A stretch of DNA of 54,155 nt from Nitriliruptoraceae bacterium (GTDB lineage Bacteria; Actinomycetota; Nitriliruptoria; Nitriliruptorales; Nitriliruptoraceae). The notes beneath the pieces are model-generated. The model had not been told where the DNA came from. It saw only the letters and a list, made by a program, of their open reading frames with translations, and searched no databases. Of the stretch, positions 45,438 through 53,199 are shown piece after piece. The position numbers and the translations under genes are program-made. The stretch spans positions 1 to 54,155 of the forward strand of contig JAFIEQ010000007.1 in NCBI GenBank assembly GCA_020832455.1, read 5' to 3'. Numbering within the stretch: the stretch's first letter is position 1; each line of letters opens with the position of its first letter.

Positions 45438-46693
45438 GCGGGCCACCGCACGCCGAGGTGGCTGACCGCGCGGACGGCCGACCACAGCCCGTCCTCGTGG
45501 AACCCGTAGCGCTGGTAGGCGCCGGCGAAGAAGGTCCGGTTGCGGCCGTTGAGGGCATCGAGCCGGTCCTGCGCCGCGACCGCGTCCGGGGTGTAGGCCG
45601 GGTGGGTGTAGGTGAGCTCGCGCAGGACCCGATCGGACGCCGGTGGGGTCGTCGGGTTCAACGTGACGACGTACTCCTCCGGCTCGTCGAGGGTCTGCAA
45701 CCGGTTCATGTGGTAGCTGAGGCTGACCCGGTCCGTCGGCCGGCGGCAGTCGTCCAGGAGGTAGTTCCAGGAGGCCCACGCCCGACGCGAGCGCGGGAGC
45801 AGCGAGGTGTCGGTGTGCAGGTAGGTGGCGTTGGAGCTGTAGGACCACGGGCCGAGCGCGTCCTTCTCCTGCGGCGTCGCGTCGTCGAGCAGCGCGAGTG
45901 CCTCGTCGGCGTGGGTGGCGATGACCACCGCGTCGTAGCGGGCCCGGCTGCCGTCGGTGAGCCCCACCTCGACACCCGAGCGGTCGCGGCGGATCGACGC
46001 GGCCCCGGCATCGGTGCGGATCCGATCGGCGAACGGTGCCGTGAGCGGGCGGATGTAGGACGAGGTCCCCCCCACCACGGTGCGCCACTGGTGGTGGGTG
46101 CTCACCCCGAGCAGCCCGTGGTTGGCGAAGAAGCGCAGCAGGGTGTGCAGCGGGAAGGAGCCGATGACCTCGGTCCCCGACGACCAGATGGCGGCAGCCA
46201 TCGGCAGCAGGTAGTGGTTGCGGAAGCCGTGGGAGAAGTGGGCGGCGTCGAGGAAGCGACCGAGCGGCACGTGGCTGGTCCGCGGGTCGTCGACCAGCCG
46301 GCGACCGAGACGGTTGAACCGGTCGATGTCCGCCAGCATGCGCAGGAAGGTCGGGTCGGCGAGGTTGCGCGGCTGGGCGGCCACGCCGCGGGCGCTGCCG
46401 GCGTACTCCAGGTCGCAGCGCTCGCAGCGCAGCGCCCACGACATGTCCGAGGCCTGGGTGGCGACGCCGAGTTCGTCGAACAGGCGCACCAGCAGCGGGT
46501 AGGTCGCCTCGTTGTAGACGATGAAGCCGGTGTCGATCCCCAGCGGGGACCCGTCCGGACGCGCGACGTCGACCGTGTTGGTGTGGCCGCCCAGACGCGG
46601 GGCACGCTCCAGCAGGTCGACCTCGTGGTGACGGGCGAGCAGCCACGCCGCGGCGAGCCCGGAGATGCCACTGCCGACCACCGCGACCTGCAC
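45434..46693 (-). CDS. FAD-dependent oxidoreductase, amine-oxidase fold
   Basis: A 419-residue flavoprotein of the NAD(P)-binding/amine-oxidase superfamily: VAVVGSGISGLAAAWLLA then LLERAPRLGGHTNTV, and the C-terminal FAFG-like end FFAGAYQRYGFHEDG. Paired with DUF1365 and CFA synthase it is presumed to desaturate or oxidise a fatty acyl group. GTG 46693 has GGAGGG six bases upstream and is the preferred start; a GTG at 46732 is weaker. First gene of the four-gene lipid operon. Confidence 0.88.
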   Translation of the reverse strand: MQVAVVGSGISGLAAAWLLARHHEVDLLERAPRLGGHTNTVDVARPDGSPLGIDTGFIVYNEATYPLLVRLFDELGVATQASDMSWALRCERCDLEYAGSARGVAAQPRNLADPTFLRMLADIDRFNRLGRRLVDDPRTSHVPLGRFLDAAHFSHGFRNHYLLPMAAAIWSSGTEVIGSFPLHTLLRFFANHGLLGVSTHHQWRTVVGGTSSYIRPLTAPFADRIRTDAGAASIRRDRSGVEVGLTDGSRARYDAVVIATHADEALALLDDATPQEKDALGPWSYSSNATYLHTDTSLLPRSRRAWASWNYLLDDCRRPTDRVSLSYHMNRLQTLDEPEEYVVTLNPTTPPASDRVLRELTYTHPAYTPDAVAAQDRLDALNGRNRTFFAGAYQRYGFHEDGLWSAVRAVSHLGVRWPA

Positions 46694-47146
46694 GAGCTGC
46701 CCTCCGCGCCCGAGCGTTCCGGGACGCGTCACGCTGACGCACCCTCGTTCGGATCCGGAGCGGGTTCGTGCCCACCGCGGGCTGGGTTCGGCGGGAGTCT
46801 ACGCCGTGACGCCGTGCGCACATCCGGCCGTCCGACAGGACAGCGCCGGGGTCCCGTGGCTCCCCCCGTGTGCCACGGAACCCCGGTCCCTGTCCGGTGC
46901 CGCGTGCCCTGCTCCCCCCCGACGGCCGGATGGGGCGACCCATCGGCGACGGATGAACAGGAACGCGGAGACGCGCGTGCCGTGGGGACATTGAGCCCCA
47001 CGGACGTTGGCGGGACAACCGTGCCGCCACCGCTCTTGGCGACGTGGTGCTAGCACCACCATCCGCGCGCGATCGGGGCCCCGACCAGCGAACCGCCCAC
47101 GGTCGGGACCACCGACGGTGGGCGGCGGACCTGCGAACGGACCCAG
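46694..47146. promoter_or_regulatory. Intergenic region with several inverted repeats
   Basis: This 450-base divergent region between the lipid operon and a response regulator holds a hairpin CCGTGGGG-N8-CCCCACGG (46980-47003), a perfect palindrome GTGGTGCTAGCACCAC (47044-47059), and a 13-bp hairpin with one mismatch (47094-47124). No gene seen. The palindrome is the best operator candidate; which gene it serves is not known. Confidence 0.5.
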
Positions 47147-47863
47147 GTGGCCTACGCTACCCGACCCACGCACGGACGGACCGCGGTGCCCGCTGACGTC
47201 ACCACCCTGCTGATCGCCGAGGACGACTACCTCGTGCGTGAGGGGGCGCGCGCCGTGCTCGACCTGCATCCGAGGATCGAGGTCGCCGGGACCGCGGGCG
47301 ATCCACCCTCGTTCCTGGAACTGCTCGAGCGGACCGACCCGGACGTGGTCCTGCTCGACATCCGCATGCCACCGACCTTCACCACCGAGGGCATCGAACT
47401 GGCGCTCAAGCTGCGCCAGGACCACCCGGGCATGGGCATCGTGGTCCTGTCGCAGCACGCCGACCCGGAGTACGCGCTCGAGCTGTTGCGGGACGGCTCC
47501 GAGGGCGTCGCGTACCTGCTGAAGGAACGGCTCGGCGACGCGGAACGGCTCGTACAGGCCATCGAGGAGGTCCGCGAGGGCGGCTCCGTGCTCGACCCGC
47601 GCATCGTCGAGGCGCTGCTCGAGGCCCAACGACGGCGCACCGCATCCCGGCTCGCCGGCCTGACCCCCCGCGAACTCGAGGTCCTGTCGCTGATGGCCTC
47701 AGGGCGGGGGAACGCGGCCATCGCCCGGGAGCTGACCATCACGGAGCGTTCCGTCGAGAAACACTCCAACGCCATCTTCCGCAAGCTCGGCCTGGCGGAG
47801 GACCTCGACCTCAACCGCCGCGTCGCCGCCGTGCTCTTCTTCCTCCAACGCTCGGGCGACTGA
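47147..47863 (+). CDS. NarL/LuxR-type response regulator
   Basis: A 238-residue two-component regulator (225 if the GTG at 47186 is used). Receiver domain: LIAEDDYLVREG, phosphoacceptor in VVLLDIRMPP, and YLLKERLGD carrying the conserved Lys. C-terminal HTH: LTPRELEVLSLMASGRGNAAIA, then SVEKHSNAIFRKLG. Faces a histidine kinase on the other strand that shares its 3' region, the presumed partner. The receiver is standard length, with a small insert after MPP. Confidence 0.9.
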   Translation: MAYATRPTHGRTAVPADVTTLLIAEDDYLVREGARAVLDLHPRIEVAGTAGDPPSFLELLERTDPDVVLLDIRMPPTFTTEGIELALKLRQDHPGMGIVVLSQHADPEYALELLRDGSEGVAYLLKERLGDAERLVQAIEEVREGGSVLDPRIVEALLEAQRRRTASRLAGLTPRELEVLSLMASGRGNAAIARELTITERSVEKHSNAIFRKLGLAEDLDLNRRVAAVLFFLQRSGD

Positions 47864-49684
47864 CCGCGCCGCGCGCACGTGCGAGGAGGTTCCCGCCTCG
47901 GGCTGCTGCGCCCCGGGCAACGGGAACAACGCCTCGACGCGGGTGCCGGACCCGGGCCGTGAGGCGACCGTGAGCGTGCCGCGCAGCGCGTTGACGCGGT
48001 CACGCATGTGCACGAGGCCACCTCGACGTTCCTGCGCCCCCATGACGAAGCCGACGCCATCGTCCTCCGCGACCACCCGGAGCTGCCCGCCCTCGTGCAC
48101 GATCCGGACGCTCACCCGGGTGGCCTCGGCGTGCTTGAGGGCGTTGAGGACCGCCTCGGAGAGCAGGAAGTAGGCGTTGATCTCCGTCTCCGGATCGAGC
48201 CGCGGCAACGGGTCGGGCCGCAGGACCACGTCGAGCGGCACGTCGGTCCGGCTGGCGAGGGAGAACAGCGCCGGGCCGAGGCCGCGGTCACGCAGGATCG
48301 AGGGGAACAGCTGCTGCCCGGTCGAACGCAGCTGGTCGAGCAGCCGGTCGATGGAGGTCGCGAGCGAGAGCGTCACCTCGTCGAGCGTGGCGGGGTCGTC
48401 GGAGAGCTGGGCGCGGGCCACCCCGACCTGCATGCGCAGCACGACGAGCTGTTGCTGGATGCCGTCGTGCAGGTCCTGGGCGACCCGCTGGCGTTCCTCG
48501 TCCTGGACCCCGACGATGCGTCGCGCGGCCTCCTGCAGCGCATCGGCCTGGCGACCGATGACCAGCAGCTGGGCCCGCAGCGCACGACGCATGCGTTCCA
48601 GCGACTCCCCGAGCCGCCCGAGTTCGTCGCGGGTCCCGACGTCGAAGCGGCGGTCGAGGTCCCCGGCGGCGATGGCGGTCGCGGTCTCCGTCAGGCGCCG
48701 GACCGGACGGGTCAGGACCTGCGCCCCGACGTAGGCCAGCGTGGCGGCGACCCCGAGCAGCAGCGCGGCCATCAACCAGCGGGTGCGGGTCAGACCCCCG
48801 CCGAGCGTCTCCAGCGGATCCCCCTCGATCAGACCGATCGCAGCCGGGGTGTCCCACGGCCGGTCGCCACCGATCGTCACGTACCGGACCAGATCGCCGT
48901 TCTCCAGGCGCTGGGTGACGCGCGATCGCTCCCACTCGCCGAGCGGCGTCGTGTCGTCGAGGGCCCGGTCCGGGTCGCTGGACGCGACCACCACACCGTC
49001 CACGACGACCTCGATGGCGGCGACCCCCGTCTGTCGTTCCCACCGGCGCAGCGCAGCATCGTTCAGCGGGTAGCCGGCAACCAGCAACCGTGGCGTGTCG
49101 AGGTGGCTCGTCGGCAGGACGTGTCCGACCGCCCACGCACCGGAGCGCAGCGGCACCACCCGCTGGGTCGCGCCACCGGACCGCGCCACCGCCTCGGCAT
49201 CGGCCGGGTCGATGTCCGCGAAGGCGTCCCGGGTCGGGAAGCCCTCGTCGGACGCGGTCCCGGTCGCGACGTCGATGACCCCCACGAGCTCGAGCTGCGG
49301 GTCCGAGAGCCGCACCGTCGACAACGTCCGTCGGGTGAGCTCCGCGGCGGCCGCGTCGGCGTCCTCCGCATCGACGACCCCGAACAGGCCCTGGACCACC
49401 GAGGACATCAACCGCGTGGTCCGGGTGGCCTCCGTGGTGATGCGCTCGTCGAGCGCGTTGCCCGCCTCCGCCACGATGGAGAGCCCCGCGCTCTGGAGCT
49501 GGCTGCGGGTCAGCTGCGTCTCGAGCAGCAGCGTGATGACGCTGGCCAACGTGAGGATGGCGACGAAGCTCGCCAGGATCTTCGGCAGCAGGGCCGCGTC
49601 CCGCGCGCCGAGCCGCCGCAGCCAGCTGCCCGGCTCCGACGCCGTGGCCGGGTCCGACGGCGCGTCCCGGCGCCGGGCGATCAC
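47699..49684 (-). CDS. NarL-type sensor histidine kinase
   Basis: A 661-residue kinase: first helix near residue 35-55, a large extracytoplasmic sensor domain to about 300, second helix, HAMP (RPVRRLTETATAIAAGDLD), HisKA_3 with LHDGIQQQLVVLR (His), HATPase with NALKHAEATRVSVRI and DDGVGFV. Domain homology stops near residue 590; the last ~55 codons (to 47699) lie antisense to the 3' end of the response regulator, an unusual overlap. GTG 49684 overlaps the stop of the binding protein gene. It may sense that protein in its sugar-bound state. Confidence 0.9.
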   Translation of the reverse strand: MIARRRDAPSDPATASEPGSWLRRLGARDAALLPKILASFVAILTLASVITLLLETQLTRSQLQSAGLSIVAEAGNALDERITTEATRTTRLMSSVVQGLFGVVDAEDADAAAAELTRRTLSTVRLSDPQLELVGVIDVATGTASDEGFPTRDAFADIDPADAEAVARSGGATQRVVPLRSGAWAVGHVLPTSHLDTPRLLVAGYPLNDAALRRWERQTGVAAIEVVVDGVVVASSDPDRALDDTTPLGEWERSRVTQRLENGDLVRYVTIGGDRPWDTPAAIGLIEGDPLETLGGGLTRTRWLMAALLLGVAATLAYVGAQVLTRPVRRLTETATAIAAGDLDRRFDVGTRDELGRLGESLERMRRALRAQLLVIGRQADALQEAARRIVGVQDEERQRVAQDLHDGIQQQLVVLRMQVGVARAQLSDDPATLDEVTLSLATSIDRLLDQLRSTGQQLFPSILRDRGLGPALFSLASRTDVPLDVVLRPDPLPRLDPETEINAYFLLSEAVLNALKHAEATRVSVRIVHEGGQLRVVAEDDGVGFVMGAQERRGGLVHMRDRVNALRGTLTVASRPGSGTRVEALFPLPGAQQPEAGTSSHVRAARSVARALEEEEHGGDAAVEVEVLRQAELAEDGVGVFLDGTLRDGQLPGDGRVPPP

Positions 49685-50955
49685 GGCCCGGCCTCCCCCA
49701 GCTCATCGCGCTGCCGCTCGAGCCAACGGTCGGCCGCCTGCTGCACGTCGCGCATGGCCCCGTCCGGTGTCCGGCGCCCGCTCAACGCGGCCTCCAACCC
49801 GTCGCGGAAGGCGGTGGAGACCTCCGGGTAGGCGATCAGCGGCATCACGCGGGCCGTCTCGAGTTGCTCGACGAAGGCGGCGACGTCCGGGGTCGCCGTG
49901 AAGAGCGGGTCGTCGTAGACCCGGCTGCGCGCCGGGAGCCGGCCCTCCTCGGCTGCGAGCGCGCCGGCGACCTCGTCCTCGGTCAACGCCCGCATGAACG
50001 CCACGGCGAGCTCCGGTTCGGCCGCACCCAACGGCACGAACAGGCTGGAGCCCCCGAGCACCGTGCGAGGCGCGTCGGGGTCCGCCTGTGGCAGCGGGAG
50101 GACCTCGACCTCGGCGAGGGGGAGCTCCGCCTGCAGCGCCCGCCGGGTGGTGGGCAGGTCCCACGAACCCGACGCGTGCAGTGCCGTCTCCCCGTTGCTG
50201 AACGACGCGATCGCATCGATGGCCAGGTCGGGCGCGAAGGGTGGCGGCGCGTCACCGGACCGGATCAGATCGACCAGCAACGCCAGGGCATCGACCGTGG
50301 CCGCATCGTCGAAGCGCAGGATCGGCAGCCCATCCTCGTCCACGCCGTCGATCAGGTCCCCCCCACCGGCCGTGATCCACCCGTAGGCCGCCCAGCTGCT
50401 CGCGGTCACCGCGATCGCGTGATCGGCCGGGGTGTCGGTCCGCAGCCGATGCGCGGCCTCCCGGAAGCGCTCGGGGGTCGCCAGCTCGCGCGCGGTGACA
50501 TCGGCATCATCGAGCAGCGCCGGGTTGGCCATCAGCACCAGCGCGTTCACGTCGAGGGGGACGCCGTAGCGCTCGTCCTGCCAGGTGACGCCCTCGAGCG
50601 CCCCCGGGAGGTAGTCGTCGGCGTCGAGGTCGAACTGGTCCCACAGGGCATCGAGCGGTTCGGCCATCCCGATCGCGGCGGCGGCGAACGCGTGCCAGTG
50701 CGCGACGTCCGGCTGCTGACCGAGTTCCACTCCCTGCGCGACCTGGTCCGGGATCTGCGAGAACGGCGTCGCCTGGACCTGGACACGGACCCCGGGGTGG
50801 TCCTCCTCGAAGCGCTCGATCACCTGCGTCACCAACGGCGCGGAGGCCCAGTCGTCGGCCAGCACGACGCGCAGCACGGTGGGCTGGGTCGACCCGGGGA
50901 TGGCCGCACACGCCAGGGAGACCACGGCGAACACCACGAGGACCAGCCGCCGCAC
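49681..50955 (-). CDS. Extracellular solute-binding protein (sugar ABC type)
   Basis: A 424-residue family 1-like solute-binding protein with an N-terminal signal peptide (about 1-22; cysteine at VSLACA but an imperfect lipobox). Sequence typical of sugar-binding proteins: VIERFEEDHPGVRV, YGVPLDVNALVL, and SGSWDLPTTRR. No ABC permease or ATPase lies beside it. Instead its stop overlaps the start of a histidine kinase. Start chosen at GTG 50955, with GGAGGGCGA upstream. Likely a sensor of a sugar or oligosaccharide rather than a transporter part. Confidence 0.85.
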   Translation of the reverse strand: MRRLVLVVFAVVSLACAAIPGSTQPTVLRVVLADDWASAPLVTQVIERFEEDHPGVRVQVQATPFSQIPDQVAQGVELGQQPDVAHWHAFAAAAIGMAEPLDALWDQFDLDADDYLPGALEGVTWQDERYGVPLDVNALVLMANPALLDDADVTARELATPERFREAAHRLRTDTPADHAIAVTASSWAAYGWITAGGGDLIDGVDEDGLPILRFDDAATVDALALLVDLIRSGDAPPPFAPDLAIDAIASFSNGETALHASGSWDLPTTRRALQAELPLAEVEVLPLPQADPDAPRTVLGGSSLFVPLGAAEPELAVAFMRALTEDEVAGALAAEEGRLPARSRVYDDPLFTATPDVAAFVEQLETARVMPLIAYPEVSTAFRDGLEAALSGRRTPDGAMRDVQQAADRWLERQRDELGEAGP

Positions 50956-51120
50956 CTCGCCCTCCCTCACCGCCTGGTTCCCCGCGTTGGCGGACACGCT
51001 GCCGTGTCCGCCCGCACACGGCACCAGGCGGCGCCACCGGGCGCTAGTGGACCCCCGCCGCAGGACCGCCCACCGGGCACCGGGCGGGTCGAGCGCAGCC
51101 GGACCGCGACCGGTCCGGAC

Positions 51121-51759
51121 TCAGGCGCAGCAGGTGTCGGCGAGGCTGTCCGCGCGCCAGGTACGGACCGCCTCGACGCCAGCGACGACGGCGAGCACGA
51201 GGGCGGCCACCGGGTCGGCCCACCACCAGCCGAGCGCCGCGTTCAGCCCGAGCCCGAGGAGCACCACGGCGGACAGCCACGCGCACAGCTCGGTCTGGCG
51301 GGACTCGGACACCACGGCCTGTGACCCGAGCGTCGGGCCGAGCCGCTTCTTCGCCCGCGCGAGCAGTGGCATGACGACGACGGAGACCGCCGCGAGCACG
51401 ATGCCGACCGTGCTGACATCGGGGGCGCGCTGGTCGGTGAGTTGCCCGATCGCCTCCCAGCCGACGTACAGCGCGAGCGCGGCGAAACACGCCGCGATCC
51501 AGCGCACCGCACGCCGGTCGGCACCGATCATGCACCCGCCGCGCCGCTCCTGGGCCAGCCGCCAGACCAGTACGACGGAGGTCGAGACCTCGACCCCGGA
51601 GTCGAGCCCGAACGCGATCAGGCTCACCGAGCCGGCCACGATGCCCGCACCGATCGCGACCACGCCCTCGATGACGTTCCAGCCGATGGTCAGGTTGTTG
51701 TAGAGCCCGACCCGGCGGACGGCCTCGGGGCGGCTCAGCGGTGTCGAGGGAGCACTCAC
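51121..51759 (-). CDS. CDF-like cation transporter, membrane domain
   Basis: A 212-residue membrane protein with about six helices resembling the membrane half of cation diffusion facilitators: FGLDSGVEVSTS and the later ADPVAALVLAVVAGVEA, acidic residues that bind metal. It lacks the usual cytoplasmic domain and ends in CCA. GTG 51759 overlaps the stop of the ArsR repressor (GTGA), so it is the likely regulated target, exporting cadmium, lead or zinc. Confidence 0.85.
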   Translation of the reverse strand: MSAPSTPLSRPEAVRRVGLYNNLTIGWNVIEGVVAIGAGIVAGSVSLIAFGLDSGVEVSTSVVLVWRLAQERRGGCMIGADRRAVRWIAACFAALALYVGWEAIGQLTDQRAPDVSTVGIVLAAVSVVVMPLLARAKKRLGPTLGSQAVVSESRQTELCAWLSAVVLLGLGLNAALGWWWADPVAALVLAVVAGVEAVRTWRADSLADTCCA

Positions 51760-52091
51760 GAGCGGTGCCCCTCGGGGCGGTGCGCGTGGTCCGGGTCGAC
51801 GGCGAGGGTGAGTTCGACGAGGTCACGCAGCGCGTGCCCCAGCCGACGATCGACGAGCTCGTAGCGCATCCTCCGGCCCTCGGGCGCGCCGACCACCAGG
51901 CCGCAGCCACGCAGACAGGCCAGGTGGTTGGAGATGTTCTGGCGCGTCTCGCCGAGCTCCGCCGCCAGCTCGGCCGGGTAGCCCGGTCCGCGGGCCAGAG
52001 CGACCAGCAGCCGGCGGCGGGTGCCGTCGGCCAGCGCGCTGCCGAGTCGGCTGAGGCCGTCGAGGTCGATGTCGCCGGGTTGGGTCGTCAT
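51756..52091 (-). CDS. ArsR/CmtR-like metal-responsive repressor
   Basis: About 111 residues. Winged helix with LGETRQNISNHLACLRGCGLV, close to the CmtR Cd/Pb sensor of mycobacteria. The two recognition-helix cysteines (ACLRGC) match the CmtR metal site; the third C-terminal cysteine is absent and a His-rich tail (DPDHAHRPEGH) stands there instead. ATG 52091 is chosen over GTG 52106, since an inverted repeat covers the region between. It is coupled to the CDF transporter. Confidence 0.88.
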   Translation of the reverse strand: MTTQPGDIDLDGLSRLGSALADGTRRRLLVALARGPGYPAELAAELGETRQNISNHLACLRGCGLVVGAPEGRRMRYELVDRRLGHALRDLVELTLAVDPDHAHRPEGHRS

Positions 52092-52099
52092 GCCGAGAC

Positions 52100-52138
52100 G
52101 GTACACGCTGCGCTGTACCCGACAGCGCAGCGTGTACC
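52100..52138. promoter_or_regulatory. Perfect 17-bp inverted repeat upstream of the ArsR/CmtR-like gene
   Basis: GGTACACGCTGCGCTGT at 52100-52116 and its exact reverse complement at 52122-52138, 5-base spacer. It lies just before the repressor start and after the mgtE stop. Either the repressor's operator or the mgtE terminator; the lack of a T-tract and the length favour an operator. Confidence 0.65.
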
Positions 52139-52148
52139 GACGGCCGGA

Positions 52149-53041
52149 TCAGCCGATCCCGAGGATGGCCTGGGCGAGCAGGAAGTAGATGATCAGCCCG
52201 GTCGCGTCGACGAGCGTGGTGATCAGCGGAGCCGAGACCACCGCCGGGTCGATGCCGATCCGCTTGGCGGCCAGGGGCAGCAGGCCGCCGGAGACCGACG
52301 CCCAGGTGCAGATCACGAACAGGGTGCTCCCGATCACGAGCGCGAACTGCACGTCGAAGAAGAACCACACGATCGGGACCGCGACCGCGCCGAGCACGTT
52401 CACGGTCGCCACCGCGGCGATGATCAGCACCAGCAGCCACGTCGCCCGCTTGCGGGCGAGCTGCAGCACGGTCGCTTCCATGTAGGGCACCGTCAACGGC
52501 TCCACACCACCGGCGCGGGCGAAGTCCTCGGTCTCCTCCTGCTCGATGACCTCCATCGCGTCGTCGACGGTGAGCACGCCGACCAGCCGTCGTTGGTCGT
52601 CGGTGACCGGCAGCACCAGCACGTCACGGGACCGCAGCCCGGCGCGCCGGACCTCGGTCAGGGCATCCGCCGTGGTCGAGGAGGCCCGCAGCGAGACGTA
52701 ACGCGGGCTCATCATCCGCCCGACGGACTCCTCGGGGTAGCCGAGCAGGATGTTGGTGTTCGCCCGGGCGACGTCGGGCAGGCTGGCCAGCAGGCGGTTC
52801 GCCACCTTGGCCGGCATCTCGTCGGTCAGCCGGGCCCGGTCGTCGGCGTCGAGCCCGAGGAACAGCTCGTTGACGGACTCGTCCGCCAGCGACTCGAGCA
52901 GCTGCTGCTGGTGGACCGGGTCGGGGCGCGCCGCATGCGGCGACGCACCCGCTTCAGGGCACGACGACCGCCGAACGACGCTCGGATCTGTCGGGAGAGC
53001 TGGGGTCCAGCGGTCTCACCTCCTCGGCTGTCGCCGGGCAT
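52149..53041 (-). pseudogene. mgtE: MgtE-like magnesium transporter, damaged
   Basis: Readable part 52149-52817 has MgtE_N remainder, CBS pair (GYPEESVGRMM, LVGVLTVDDAMEV), first membrane helix ATWLLVLIIAAVATVNVL, then jumps to the late helices, GAVAVPIVWFFFDVQFAL and ITTLVDATGLIIYFLLAQ (Asp of the last helix). The middle, with the GGNAGxQ-type pore motif and about two to three helices (roughly 80 residues), is absent. Upstream the N-terminal domain continues in another frame (52826-53041) with a frameshift near 52925. Real decay or assembly error cannot be told apart. Confidence 0.72.
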
Positions 53042-53199
53042 CGATGGGCATGCCACGCAGCGCGGCTGGTGACCTCAACGTGGCAGCGCGCCCGCGACGG
53101 CCCCGTCCCGGGCACCTGTCGGCGCGCAGCGTGTCGAGGCCCCCACCTCCCGGCAACCCCGTGCGCGGGACGAGTGGCCACGCCGATCGGCCGACCGGC

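Noticed and set aside
44587-47030. Very long frame continuing the DUF1365 gene upstream
   Set aside because: Runs inside the FAD oxidoreductase gene in a different frame; only the GTG 45437 product resembles the family.
45458-47053. 531-codon plus-strand open frame
   Set aside because: Antisense of the FAD oxidoreductase; no recognisable domain.
48008-49831. 607-codon plus-strand open frame
   Set aside because: Antisense of the histidine kinase; GC-driven lack of stops.
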